Source of the DNA: an uncultured Collinsella sp.
Lineage (GTDB): Bacteria; Actinomycetota; Coriobacteriia; Coriobacteriales; Coriobacteriaceae
Reading direction: 5' to 3'
NCBI GenBank assembly: GCA_958448375.1
Contig: CAUDDU010000030.1
Location: 1-8,352 of the forward strand
DNA length: 8,352 nucleotides
Both the position numbers and the translations under genes were made by a program. The notes beneath the pieces were generated by a model. The model was not told the DNA's origin. It worked only from the letters and a program-made list of their open reading frames with translations, and ran no database searches. Below are positions 1 through 6,049 of this stretch, in pieces; position 1 is the first letter of the stretch; every line of letters starts with the position of its first letter.

Positions 1-214
1 AACCCTCGTCGTCGCTTGTCTGGTAGCCAAGCTTCTGCGCGATGCCGAGCGCGCAATCGAGCGCGTCACGGACCGGACGGCCAAACGGCGCGCCGGGCTC
101 CGCATTGGCAGAAACCGCCACGGACGGATAGCTCACCAGCTGCTCGATATCGGCGACGACATCCTCCCAGACCTCGTCGACATACTCGGTAACGCTCTGC
201 TCCACCTGATTCAT
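1..214 (-). CDS. M20 family dipeptidase (PepV-like), N-terminal fragment
   Basis: Seventy-one codons of a leftward gene that runs off the window's left edge. The fragment begins MNQVEQSVTEYVDEVWEDVV and contains a QLVSYPSVAVSA segment, then a stretch with PFGRPVRDALDCAL and AQKLGYQT. This order (acidic helix, 'yPSV' strand, 'PFG..vr.AL' and 'A..lGf.t') is the usual N-terminus of zinc-dependent M20 di/tripeptidases such as PepV, which cleave small peptides in the cytoplasm. The metal-binding and catalytic residues lie beyond the edge, so activity cannot be judged. The ATG at 212-214 has a strong ribosome site (complement of 221-228, TAAGGAGG) six bases upstream, which fixes the start. The gene follows the HAD gene by 53 bp on the same strand and is probably in its transcript. 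The family call rests on a short fragment. Confidence 0.72.
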   Translation of the reverse strand, partial: MNQVEQSVTEYVDEVWEDVVADIEQLVSYPSVAVSANAEPGAPFGRPVRDALDCALGIAQKLGYQTSDDEG

Positions 215-232
215 GGACGACCTCCTTACCAA

Positions 233-257
233 TGAGGGGCAAGTGTGCCGCCCCTCA
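233..257 (-). other. Intercistronic hairpin between HAD and dipeptidase genes
   Basis: TGAGGGGC (233-240) and GCCCCTCA (250-257) form a perfect 8-bp stem with a 9-base loop. It sits 10 bases downstream of the HAD stop codon and ends four bases before the dipeptidase ribosome site. There is no T-run after it on the minus strand, so it is not a standard intrinsic terminator. It could stabilise the upstream message, partly attenuate read-through or hide the ribosome site. Only the structure is seen; the role is inferred. Confidence 0.5.
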
Positions 258-267
258 CATCAAGTAC

Positions 268-930
268 TTATATAGCGAAAAGTTTAGCAAGCTCGGCCAC
301 CGAATGCACCACCGCATCGGCGCCCGCTGCCTCGTGCTCGCCCGGCGCCGCCGCGCCCGAATAGATGCCAATACACGGCACGCCCATCGCGTGCGCGCCC
401 TCCACGTCGTTAAAGCGGTCGCCGATCATCACGGCCTCGTCAGCAGTCGCGCCGAGCGCCGCCAGCGCATCGCGGACCGAATCCGCCTTGGTCTCGCGTC
501 CCTGAGGCGGATTCATGCCGACCACGGCCTCAAACTGAGAAAGCCCCAGCTCATGCACCATGTCGATGCACTTTGCCTCCATGCGCGACGTCGCCACGGC
601 CACACGCTTGCCCTGGGCGGCCAGCCCGTCGAGCAGCTCGGGGATCCCATCGAACACGGGGTACTCTTCCGGACCCAGCTCGTCAAAAAAGGCGCGGTAC
701 TCATCGGCCACCACCAGCGACTCCTCGCGCGAGAAGCCGTAAAAGTCGTGGAAGCTCTTCCACAGCGGAGGCCCGATCATACGGCGCAAGTCACCCATCT
801 GCGCCTCCGTAAACCCACGCGCAGCCAGCGTCTTGCGCGTCGAGGTCATCACCGCCCGACCCGTATCGGCCACCGTGCCGTCAAAATCGAACAACACGAC
901 CGGCCGTTTGCCTATCTCCAACGCCTCCAT
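268..930 (-). CDS. HAD-superfamily hydrolase, phosphoglycolate-phosphatase-like
   Basis: A 220-residue cytoplasmic phosphatase of the haloacid dehalogenase superfamily. All four HAD motifs are visible. Motif I is DFDGT at residues 15-19 (Asp15 nucleophile, Asp17 acid/base). Motif II is VAVATSR near 110-116. Motif III is Lys148. Motif IV is GDRFND at 170-175 (Asp171 and Asp175 for Mg2+). The helical insert between motifs I and II, with IGPPLWKSF near 52-60, is a C1 cap as in the Gph/PGP branch. That branch acts on small phosphoesters; the substrate cannot be read from sequence. I chose the ATG at 928-930 because a purine-rich site (complement of 937-943, AAGAGGA) lies six bases upstream. The ATGs at 936 and 963 are possible but poorly spaced. 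The gene is leftward, upstream of the dipeptidase gene and divergent from degV. Confidence 0.88.
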   Translation of the reverse strand: MEALEIGKRPVVLFDFDGTVADTGRAVMTSTRKTLAARGFTEAQMGDLRRMIGPPLWKSFHDFYGFSREESLVVADEYRAFFDELGPEEYPVFDGIPELLDGLAAQGKRVAVATSRMEAKCIDMVHELGLSQFEAVVGMNPPQGRETKADSVRDALAALGATADEAVMIGDRFNDVEGAHAMGVPCIGIYSGAAAPGEHEAAGADAVVHSVAELAKLFAI

Positions 931-971
931 CGGCATTCCTCTTCCCCAGTTGACGATTTCCACACCGACAC

Positions 972-1000
972 TTCAAACTGTTGACTATTCAACAATTGAA
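972..1000. promoter_or_regulatory. Nested inverted repeat in the HAD/degV divergent region
   Basis: GTTGA-CTAT-TCAAC (980-993) is a perfect 5-bp inverted repeat. It is framed by an outer pair, TTCAA (972-976) and TTGAA (996-1000), whose centre is only half a base away. The whole 29-bp AT-rich block lies between two divergent genes and overlaps TTGACT and TTGAAC, both of which could serve as -35 elements for degV. Its symmetry and position suit a binding site for a dimeric regulator of one or both genes. The structure is seen; the role is inferred. Confidence 0.4.
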
Positions 1001-1030
1001 CCTAGTAATGTGGAACGACTCTACTATACT
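981..1030 (+). promoter_or_regulatory. Candidate degV promoter region
   Basis: Two imperfect pairings are possible. TTGACT (981-986) with TAGTAA (1003-1008) has a 16-base spacer. TTGAAC (996-1001) with TACTAT (1022-1027) has a long 20-base spacer. The AT-rich ACTCTACTATACT stretch stands out from the GC-rich surroundings and lies about 60 bases before the degV start, so a promoter here is likely, but I cannot say which pair is used. Confidence 0.4.
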
Positions 1031-1086
1031 TGTCGCACTTTGCTCTCAGAAGGCGGCGCGCAAGCGCCCCAACGAAAGGTGCAATT

Positions 1087-1947
1087 ATGTCTTTTGCCAT
1101 CATAACCGACTCCACGTCGGACATCTCCCCTACCCGCGCCCAAGAGCTCGGCATTTACGTGATTCCGCTGCATATGATTATCGAGGGCGAGGACCTGCTC
1201 GACCAGGTGCAGATTACCGCCGAGGAATACGTCGAGCGCATGGCTGGCTCCGAGCAGCTGCCGCACACCTCGCAGCCAAGCGCCGGCGAGTTCAAGGCGC
1301 TCTTTGACCGTGTGCGCGCCGATGGCCACGATAGCGCCATCTTCATCTCGCTGTGCAGCGAGTGGTCTGCCTGCTATTCCAACGCATGCTTGGTGGCCGA
1401 GACCCACGAGCTCGACGTGCGCTGCATCGATTCGCGCACCGGCTCGGGCGCCGAGGGCTTGCTGGTGGAGTACGCGCTGGCCATGCGCGAGGACGGTCGC
1501 AGCCTGGACGAGACCGAGGCGCAGATCCGCGCGACGCTGCCCGACGCACACCTGTTGCTGATTCCCCGCACGCTCGAGAACCTCGTTAAGAACGGCCGCG
1601 CGCCCAAGCTCGCTGGCCAGCTCACGCAGATGCTCAACATTCGCCTGGCCGTTTCGCCGGAGTGGCAGTCGGGCGAGATCAAGGCCATCAAGAAGGGTCG
1701 CGGCGCCAAGCGCATCGTCGCCAACACCATGGCCGACTGCCTCGCGTTTTTGGCCGAGCATCCGGGCTCCAGCGTGCGCGTGCTCACGACCGGCGCCGCC
1801 GAGGAGCAGGAGCTTGTCAACGAGGCACTCGCAGGCCAGGACTACGTAGACGCCGGCACTGGCCCCATCGGCTGCACCATCGCCACCCACGTAGGCGTCG
1901 ACGCCATCGCCATCAGCTACTGCCCCCGCTACCAGCCCATCCACTAG
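1087..1947 (+). CDS. DegV family fatty-acid-binding protein
   Basis: A 286-residue cytoplasmic protein of the DegV family. These bind a fatty acid in a cleft between two domains, and the FakB members present it to the fatty acid kinase FakA. The N-terminus carries the family signature IITDSTSDI (residues 5-13). The ligand-contacting TSQPS is at 61-65, and a serine-rich SEWSACYSNA segment at 91-100 stands where most members have SSGLSGTYQSA. The CIDSRTGSGAEGLLV strand-loop (113-127), the LENLVKNGRAPKL segment and the C-terminal GTGPIG...THVG block are all present, and the length is normal. The start at 1087 has an AAAGGTG site (1075-1081) at good spacing. No fakA gene is nearby, so a fatty-acid-kinase role is not shown. 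The gene is divergent from the HAD gene and ends just before a strong hairpin terminator. Confidence 0.92.
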   Translation: MSFAIITDSTSDISPTRAQELGIYVIPLHMIIEGEDLLDQVQITAEEYVERMAGSEQLPHTSQPSAGEFKALFDRVRADGHDSAIFISLCSEWSACYSNACLVAETHELDVRCIDSRTGSGAEGLLVEYALAMREDGRSLDETEAQIRATLPDAHLLLIPRTLENLVKNGRAPKLAGQLTQMLNIRLAVSPEWQSGEIKAIKKGRGAKRIVANTMADCLAFLAEHPGSSVRVLTTGAAEEQELVNEALAGQDYVDAGTGPIGCTIATHVGVDAIAISYCPRYQPIH

Positions 1948-1962
1948 GGGCACCTTTACCTC

Positions 1963-2032
1963 TTGCGGTGGAATAGGGACTGTTTTTGGCTTATTAGCCG
2001 CCAATCAATCCCTATTCCACCGCAACTTAGAA
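1963..2032. repeat. 70-bp palindromic repeat, copy 1
   Basis: Perfect 17-bp arms, TTGCGGTGGAATAGGGA (1963-1979) and its complement (2009-2025), enclose 29 bases. Inside the loop is a second short stem, TTGGC (1986-1990) with GCCAA (2000-2004). A common tail, CTTAGAA, ends the unit. The unit recurs in direct orientation at 5661-5730 with three differences. Two of those fall at paired positions of the inner stem, so pairing is kept. There is no T-run after the arms, so it is not a classical intrinsic terminator. It looks like a dispersed palindromic element of the REP/MITE kind, here 15 bases past the degV stop codon. Confidence 0.8.
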
Positions 2033-2042
2033 GCAGTTCGTT

Positions 2043-2104
2043 TGGGACGGGGCTAAAAAGACTGGTATCAAACGTTTCAGACCAGTCTTTTTAGCCCCGT
2101 CCCA
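2043..2104. terminator. Long palindrome, probable bidirectional terminator
   Basis: Arms 2043-2066 and 2081-2104 are perfect 24-bp complements around a 14-base loop that holds the palindrome AAACGTTT (2070-2077). The inner part reads AAAAA-GACTGGT...ACCAGTC-TTTTT. It is therefore an A-tract, a 7-bp stem and a T-tract that can stop transcription on either strand. It lies between rightward degV and the leftward LOG 3' end, where a shared convergent terminator is expected. The extra outer arm (TGGGACGGGGCT and its complement) goes beyond what a terminator needs and may mark a dispersed palindromic element used as a terminator. Confidence 0.8.
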
Positions 2105-2113
2105 TTTTAGCTA

Positions 2114-2241
2114 CTCTACATCAGCCCGCTCAGGGCGATGTCGACGGCCTCGTTGAGGTCGTCAGTAATGTGTACCAGATCTGGATCGAGCGGGCTGATC
2201 ATACCGGCGCTCATCACCGGGCCGTTGGGCCAGTCGAACAG
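2114..2241 (-). pseudogene. Orphan 3' end of a LOG-family gene
   Basis: This stretch aligns without gaps to 6461-6588, the 3' end of the intact LOG-family gene. My hand count gives 12 mismatches in 128 bases, about 91% identity. Read leftward it gives GLFDWPNGPVMSAGMISPLD followed by PDLVHITDDLNEAVDIALSGLM and the same TAG stop. The intact gene has GLFDWLNGPVMDAGMISPLD and a matching tail. Homology starts sharply two bases beyond the stop codon and fades to the right of 2241, where weak, gapped similarity may reach about 2275. The catalytic GGGPG and PGGFGT parts are absent, so this cannot be a working enzyme. An open frame does continue to 2355, which could give a 79-residue fusion peptide, but I see no ribosome site for it. 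The remnant sits 10 bases from the terminator at 2043-2104, probably the original setting of the LOG 3' end. Confidence 0.85.
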
Positions 2242-2388
2242 ACCCCCTCGCGGTACCCACTGGACAAAAATGGCAAATATGAGTACTGCCACCAAATTAG
2301 TAGCAGCAAAATCTCGCCGGAATCGATCGTTTCGATTAATTTCACGCCTTGCCAAGGCTCAAAATGCCGTGTTTGGTGGGTTAGATAT

Positions 2389-2416
2389 ATAGAATAATGT
2401 CGAATTGGTATTCTAT
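2389..2416. promoter_or_regulatory. 8-bp inverted repeat with -10-like arms
   Basis: ATAGAATA (2389-2396) and TATTCTAT (2409-2416) are perfect complements 12 bases apart in the most AT-rich part of the gap. Each arm contains TAGAAT, one base from the -10 consensus, on opposite strands. No good -35 is seen at proper distance on either strand. It may be an operator, or back-to-back weak promoters at the island's left end. Confidence 0.35.
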
Positions 2417-2458
2417 TCTTGCCAAATGTCATGAGACTACATTAACAGCAGTACTCAC

Positions 2459-2475
2459 ATTTGACGTTATTTGAC
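2459..2475 (+). promoter_or_regulatory. Doubled ATTTGAC motif, one helical turn apart
   Basis: ATTTGAC occurs at 2459-2465 and again at 2469-2475, exactly 10 bases apart, so both copies face the same side of the helix. Each gives a -35-like TTGAC(G/C). Only weak -10 matches follow, such as TCATTC at 2483-2488. It lies about 190 bases before the primase-helicase start. Candidate activator or repressor site, function inferred. Confidence 0.3.
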
Positions 2476-2662
2476 CACGGGGTCATTCGAAAACCCCTCC
2501 CCACGCCGCCAACCCGCCCCATAGCCGTCAAAAACCTTTAACAACAGCCGCCGCACGTTTTGGCACCGGCTGATTGCCACTCACGGATCGGTACCCCACT
2601 ATTACCGAACCAAAATCGAAGTCGCGTATCTCATAAAGCTGAAATGACGTACCCTCATCCCA

Positions 2663-5600
2663 ATGAACGCTGATAAGAATGGCTTTCAAATGAGCAACGG
2701 CACGCATCAATACGCCCTTTTCGGGAGCGCCCTATTCAAATTCAATAAAACGGTCGTCCACGCTTCGGATCCGCGCAAGCAAATCGTTATCTGCAGCAGC
2801 GGTCCAGACATCCGTTATACAACGCTGGAAGAATGGGAGAAAGCTGGCGATTCTTTCGATAGACGGGCGCAGATCGAAGATATCGTCACCAGCGCAAGCC
2901 CAGCGCGCGACAAACTCGAGCTCTTCCGCAATCTCTTTACTGGTCGCAAAGATGTCTACGCTCATGGGTACCGCAGAAAAGACGGAGGAATTGGCTATAC
3001 GCCCGCCTGCGCAAATGAGTGGAAGTCAGGCATTTGCCCCAAAGCAAGCCACCAGAGAGTCAAATGCACGGAATGCAGCAGCCGCGTCTTCCCCGAGTTG
3101 AGCGATGCCGCGATCATCGCCCATTTCAGAGGCAATGACGATAGGCTTCGAGACGTTATAGGCCAATATATGCTCGATAAAGACAGTAACACGAAAGTCC
3201 TGGTCATCGATTTTGACGGAGCCGATTGGAAAGAAGCGACGAAAGCCATTCGACATGTCGCAAAAAGCCACGGAATCGATGTCGCAGTTGAGCGATCGAG
3301 ATCGGGCGACGGCGCACATGTCTGGTTTTTCTTCCTAGAGCTCGTCAGCGCAAAGACCGCACGAGATTTTGGAAGCAGTCTTATCACCGAAGCGGCGATA
3401 CTGAACAAGACAATCACCTTCAAAGCATTTGACCGAATGCTGCCCGCGCAGTCCACCATTCCTGAGGGCGGCTTTGGAAATCTCATAGCGCTGCCTTTTC
3501 AAGGAAAAGCGCAGCGAAAAGGGAACAGCGTATTTGTTGGCGAGCAATTTGAGCCCTTTCCCGATCAATGGCTTTACCTTTCGCAAATCCAGTTAATCCC
3601 GCGCGTGACGGTGCAAAATCTGATCGAGAGCATCGAAAATAGGTCACATGGAATAGCAGCTGTTGCGGCGGCAAACACCGGTGTGCCACATTCCCAGAGA
3701 CTGCGAAAGCGGCTTCCGCTCACACCGCGGGACTTCCCGTCATCGCTGTCCGTCACGCAGACCGATATGCTCTATATCCCCGAAAAATCTCTGAATCCCG
3801 CAGCTCAAATGGAAGTCCGCAGGCTTGCAACATTTGCCAACCCAGAATTCTTCCGCGCACAATCTATGCATCAATCGGTATTCGGCAAACCGCGGTTCAT
3901 AGACCTCAGCGAACTTAGAGATGGCTACGTCGCGATTCCCAGAGGCTGCAAGGTTCAACTTGAGCGGCTGCTTCAAGAAGCCGGCGTTTCTGCCCACTAT
4001 TCAGACAAACGCAAGTCGAGCCATCCAATTGCGATGGCATTTAAAGGGACTCTTCGCCCTGAACAGCAAATTGTCGCTGAACAGATGCTCAGCTATGAAG
4101 ACGGGATCATGTCCGCACCGACGGGGTTCGGCAAAACCGTCATCGGAGCTTATCTTATTGCTGCCATTGGTCTTCCAACGCTCGTCATCGTTCCTAAAAC
4201 TGCGCTCATTGCCCAATGGAAATCCCAACTCGAACGATTTCTCGACATCACGGACAACAGAGAGCCCGTCCGAACCCCAAAGGGACGAATCAGCAAAAGA
4301 CAGCCTCCGCTCATTGGGCAAATCGGAGGAGGCAAGACCGCCATAAGCCGTCTCATCGACATTGCTTCATTCCAGTCGCTATCCGGCAAGGATCCCCAAA
4401 CCGGCGAGTCATTAGCCAAGGAGTTCGTTCGCGATTACAGTCTCATCATCTGTGACGAATGCCACCATGCGGCCGCGCCACAGCTTGAGCTTGTCCTCAA
4501 GTCCGCTCCTGCCAAATATGTATATGGCCTTTCCGCAACGCCCGAGCGTTCGGACGGACTCACGCGGGCACTCTCGATGCTCTGCGGCCCGGTTCGCTAT
4601 GCCGTCGATCCAAAAACGCAAGCAATCCAACAGGGGATTCAGCGCATTGTTAGACCGCGTTTCACCGGAATTCGATTACCCACCTACGGACCAGGAGCAT
4701 CCTTTAACCAAATTCTCGATCTCCTGTGTGTACACGCCGCGAGAAACGAAGCAATTATCGAGGACGCCCTCGAGGCCGCATCAAACGGCCGGCATCCGCT
4801 TGTGCTATCTAAAAGAAAAAAGCATGCCGAAGAGCTATGCAGGCTACTTCAAAGCCGTGGACACGAACCCATACTCTTAACCGGAGAAATCGACGCCAAA
4901 GAAAGAAAAGCAATACTGAAGAGTCTTCCCAGCTTTGAGCATGATCATCGAATCATCGTCGCAACTGAAAGTCTTCTGGGCGAGGGCTTCGACCTGTCTT
5001 ACCTTGACACTTTGCTCATTGCCACTCCAATATCTTGGGACGGCAGCATAACGCAGCAGGCAGGTAGGCTACACAGAAGCCACGAGGGCAAACAGCGGGT
5101 TGAGATATTCGACTATGTTGACCTGTCGATACCCATGTTCGCGCGCATGTACCAAAAGAGGCTCAAGACCTACGCCAAGCTGGGGTATGAAGTCTTTGCG
5201 GCAAACGACAACAGACAGGACGATCGAAACATCCTCGTTAGGTCGGCAAGAGCCGTGGAGGCTTTAGTGAATGACATCGAGAACGCATCGAAAAGCATTT
5301 TTATTGCCGCACCCTACGCGTCCGCCGCATGCCTTGAAAAGCTCGCCGCTGCACTCGCGGATGCCGCTACCCGTGGAATTGCCCTTGAGATTTCTATTGC
5401 TTCAACTCCACGCGATGACGTGAAAGCGATTTTTGCCGAGATGAACGTCAACTATCTCATCAAAGCCGAAGGACGCCTGTGCGCATCAGTGATTGACGAG
5501 GAAACTGTCTGGTACGGAGCTATTCCGTTGCTGGCTTTCCCAAAGAAAGAAGACTGCAGCATTCGTTTCAAAAGCAGCGAAGTCGCAGCCGAGCTTTTGA

Positions 5601-5674
5601 GCGAAATTCAGCGAAAAGTGGAACCGGAGGCCGCGGCGACGAACGGGGTACCCCCAGCAGTTGCGGTGAAATAG
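2663..5674 (+). CDS. TOTE-type primase-helicase fusion with PLD-like C-terminus
   Basis: A 1003-residue cytoplasmic nucleic-acid enzyme with three parts. Residues ~88-310 match the archaeo-eukaryotic primase domain of the TOTE conflict family. They show FTGRKDVYA, a cysteine cluster (C116, C125, C135, C138) likely to bind zinc, the metal-binding VIDFD (181-185), RSRSGDGAHVW (211-221), Asp257 in AFDRMLPAQ, and GGFGNLIALP (269-278). Residues ~455-845 are an SF2 helicase: RPEQ (465-468), Walker A SAPTGFGKT (484-492), DECHH (598-602), SAT (624-626), ATESLLGEGFD (767-777) and QQAGRLHR (798-805). Residues ~863-985 look like a phospholipase D domain in which the HKD His and Lys are replaced (R938, C940; D945 remains). 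All primase and helicase motifs appear intact, so ATP-driven unwinding and nucleotide transfer are plausible; the biological role is inferred as defence. GC is near half, against about two thirds in flanking genes, which suggests transfer. No good ribosome site precedes the ATG at 2663; the ATG at 2690 is an alternative. The stop lies inside a palindromic repeat. Confidence 0.9.
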   Translation: MNADKNGFQMSNGTHQYALFGSALFKFNKTVVHASDPRKQIVICSSGPDIRYTTLEEWEKAGDSFDRRAQIEDIVTSASPARDKLELFRNLFTGRKDVYAHGYRRKDGGIGYTPACANEWKSGICPKASHQRVKCTECSSRVFPELSDAAIIAHFRGNDDRLRDVIGQYMLDKDSNTKVLVIDFDGADWKEATKAIRHVAKSHGIDVAVERSRSGDGAHVWFFFLELVSAKTARDFGSSLITEAAILNKTITFKAFDRMLPAQSTIPEGGFGNLIALPFQGKAQRKGNSVFVGEQFEPFPDQWLYLSQIQLIPRVTVQNLIESIENRSHGIAAVAAANTGVPHSQRLRKRLPLTPRDFPSSLSVTQTDMLYIPEKSLNPAAQMEVRRLATFANPEFFRAQSMHQSVFGKPRFIDLSELRDGYVAIPRGCKVQLERLLQEAGVSAHYSDKRKSSHPIAMAFKGTLRPEQQIVAEQMLSYEDGIMSAPTGFGKTVIGAYLIAAIGLPTLVIVPKTALIAQWKSQLERFLDITDNREPVRTPKGRISKRQPPLIGQIGGGKTAISRLIDIASFQSLSGKDPQTGESLAKEFVRDYSLIICDECHHAAAPQLELVLKSAPAKYVYGLSATPERSDGLTRALSMLCGPVRYAVDPKTQAIQQGIQRIVRPRFTGIRLPTYGPGASFNQILDLLCVHAARNEAIIEDALEAASNGRHPLVLSKRKKHAEELCRLLQSRGHEPILLTGEIDAKERKAILKSLPSFEHDHRIIVATESLLGEGFDLSYLDTLLIATPISWDGSITQQAGRLHRSHEGKQRVEIFDYVDLSIPMFARMYQKRLKTYAKLGYEVFAANDNRQDDRNILVRSARAVEALVNDIENASKSIFIAAPYASAACLEKLAAALADAATRGIALEISIASTPRDDVKAIFAEMNVNYLIKAEGRLCASVIDEETVWYGAIPLLAFPKKEDCSIRFKSSEVAAELLSEIQRKVEPEAAATNGVPPAVAVK

Positions 5675-5730
5675 GGACTGTTTTTGACTTATTAGCCGTC
5701 AATCAATCCCTATTCCACCGCAACTTAGAA
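5661..5730. repeat. 70-bp palindromic repeat, copy 2, containing the helicase stop codon
   Basis: Direct-orientation copy of 1963-2032. The arms are 5661-5677 and 5707-5723, extendable by two base pairs to 5659 and 5725, around a 29-base loop. The left arm has one change (A5669 facing C5715) that breaks a pair. The inner stem changes from TTGGC/GCCAA to TTGAC (5684-5688) with GTCAA (5698-5702), so both partners changed and pairing is kept. The last four helicase codons (GCG GTG AAA TAG) lie in the left arm. The toxin gene's stop is nine bases beyond the right end, so the element fills the space between convergent genes. Confidence 0.8.
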
Positions 5731-5738
5731 ATCGGCAA

Positions 5739-6047
5739 TCAGCCCTGCGGGCCCTGGAACAGCTCCTCATGCGAGCCCATTCTGACCAGCCGGATCACAG
5801 GATTAGTCTTATGCGGTAAGTAGAGAACGACCACGTCGACCAAGCCATCGGATAGGTGGAACTCGATGTGGCCGTTGTAATTGCCGCCCGGGTTTGAGAG
5901 CTCGTGGGCGCCGTACTCCGCCGGAAGCGACCCATGAGCCACAAGCTCTGCAACCGCCGCTTTAAACTCACTCTTTAGCTGCGGATGCATGCGCATCGTT
6001 CGTTTGTAGTCCGCCTTAAATTGAGCCTCGACTTTGATCTCGAACAT
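5739..6047 (-). CDS. yafQ: YafQ/RelE-family mRNA interferase toxin
   Basis: A 102-residue toxin of the RelE/YafQ fold. YafQ toxins cut mRNA in the ribosomal A site and are held inactive by the DinJ antitoxin. The opening FEIKVEAQFKADYKR, the ...HELSNPGGNYNGHIEFHLSD core and the closing IRLVRMGSHEELF follow the family pattern. Likely counterparts of E. coli YafQ catalytic residues are His48, His60, Asp67 and His93, with Phe97 after them. The tryptophan that usually follows the Asp is Gly68 here. The ATG at 6045-6047 lies two bases past the antitoxin stop. Its ribosome site (complement of 6054-6058, GAGGA) is inside the antitoxin's last codons, so the two are translationally coupled. The gene is convergent with the primase-helicase gene. 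Family call is firm; activity is not shown. Confidence 0.87.
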   Translation of the reverse strand: MFEIKVEAQFKADYKRTMRMHPQLKSEFKAAVAELVAHGSLPAEYGAHELSNPGGNYNGHIEFHLSDGLVDVVVLYLPHKTNPVIRLVRMGSHEELFQGPQG

Positions 6048-6049
6048 CG

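Larger units (their letters stand above)
2242..2662. other. Gene-free stretch upstream of the primase-helicase gene
   Basis: About 420 bases with no credible coding frame and no tRNA-like or rRNA-like sequence. It starts in decayed LOG homology and turns AT-rich near 2380-2460. It holds an 8-bp inverted repeat (2389-2416), a doubled ATTTGAC motif (2459-2475), a GGGGT/ACCCC pair (2479-2497) and a TCGGTA/TACCGA pair (2588-2608). The promoter of the large gene must lie here or the gene is read from further upstream, but I find no convincing -35/-10 pair. Confidence 0.6.

Noticed and set aside
232..984. 250-codon rightward frame across the HAD gene
   Set aside because: It is rich in Arg/His/Ala as expected from the antisense of a GC-rich gene, with no ribosome site. 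The HAD motifs are on the other strand.
1024..2004. Long leftward frame antisense to degV
   Set aside because: It is a GC-bias shadow of degV. The rightward frame carries all DegV motifs.
2242..2355. Upstream extension of the LOG remnant as a 79-residue leftward protein
   Set aside because: The upstream half has no recognisable similarity beyond about 2275 and no ribosome site, so I treat it as junction or decayed sequence.
2479..2497. GGGGT...ACCCC pair as a terminator or attachment core
   Set aside because: The stem is only 5 bp with a 9-base loop, there is no T-run, and it is not repeated elsewhere in the window.
2242..2662. tRNA gene or CRISPR array as the integration anchor
   Set aside because: No acceptor/T-loop pattern and no regularly spaced repeat units were found. 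The duplicated target is a protein-coding 3' end.
2528..2710. 60-codon leftward frame overlapping the primase-helicase start, with an AAAGGG-like site upstream
   Set aside because: It overlaps the 5' end of a clear coding gene, matches no family I know, and a frame of this length is expected by chance.
5645..5654. GGGGTACCCC palindrome near the helicase end as an attachment site
   Set aside because: It is only 10 bp, has no exact second copy at the other end, and lies inside coding sequence.
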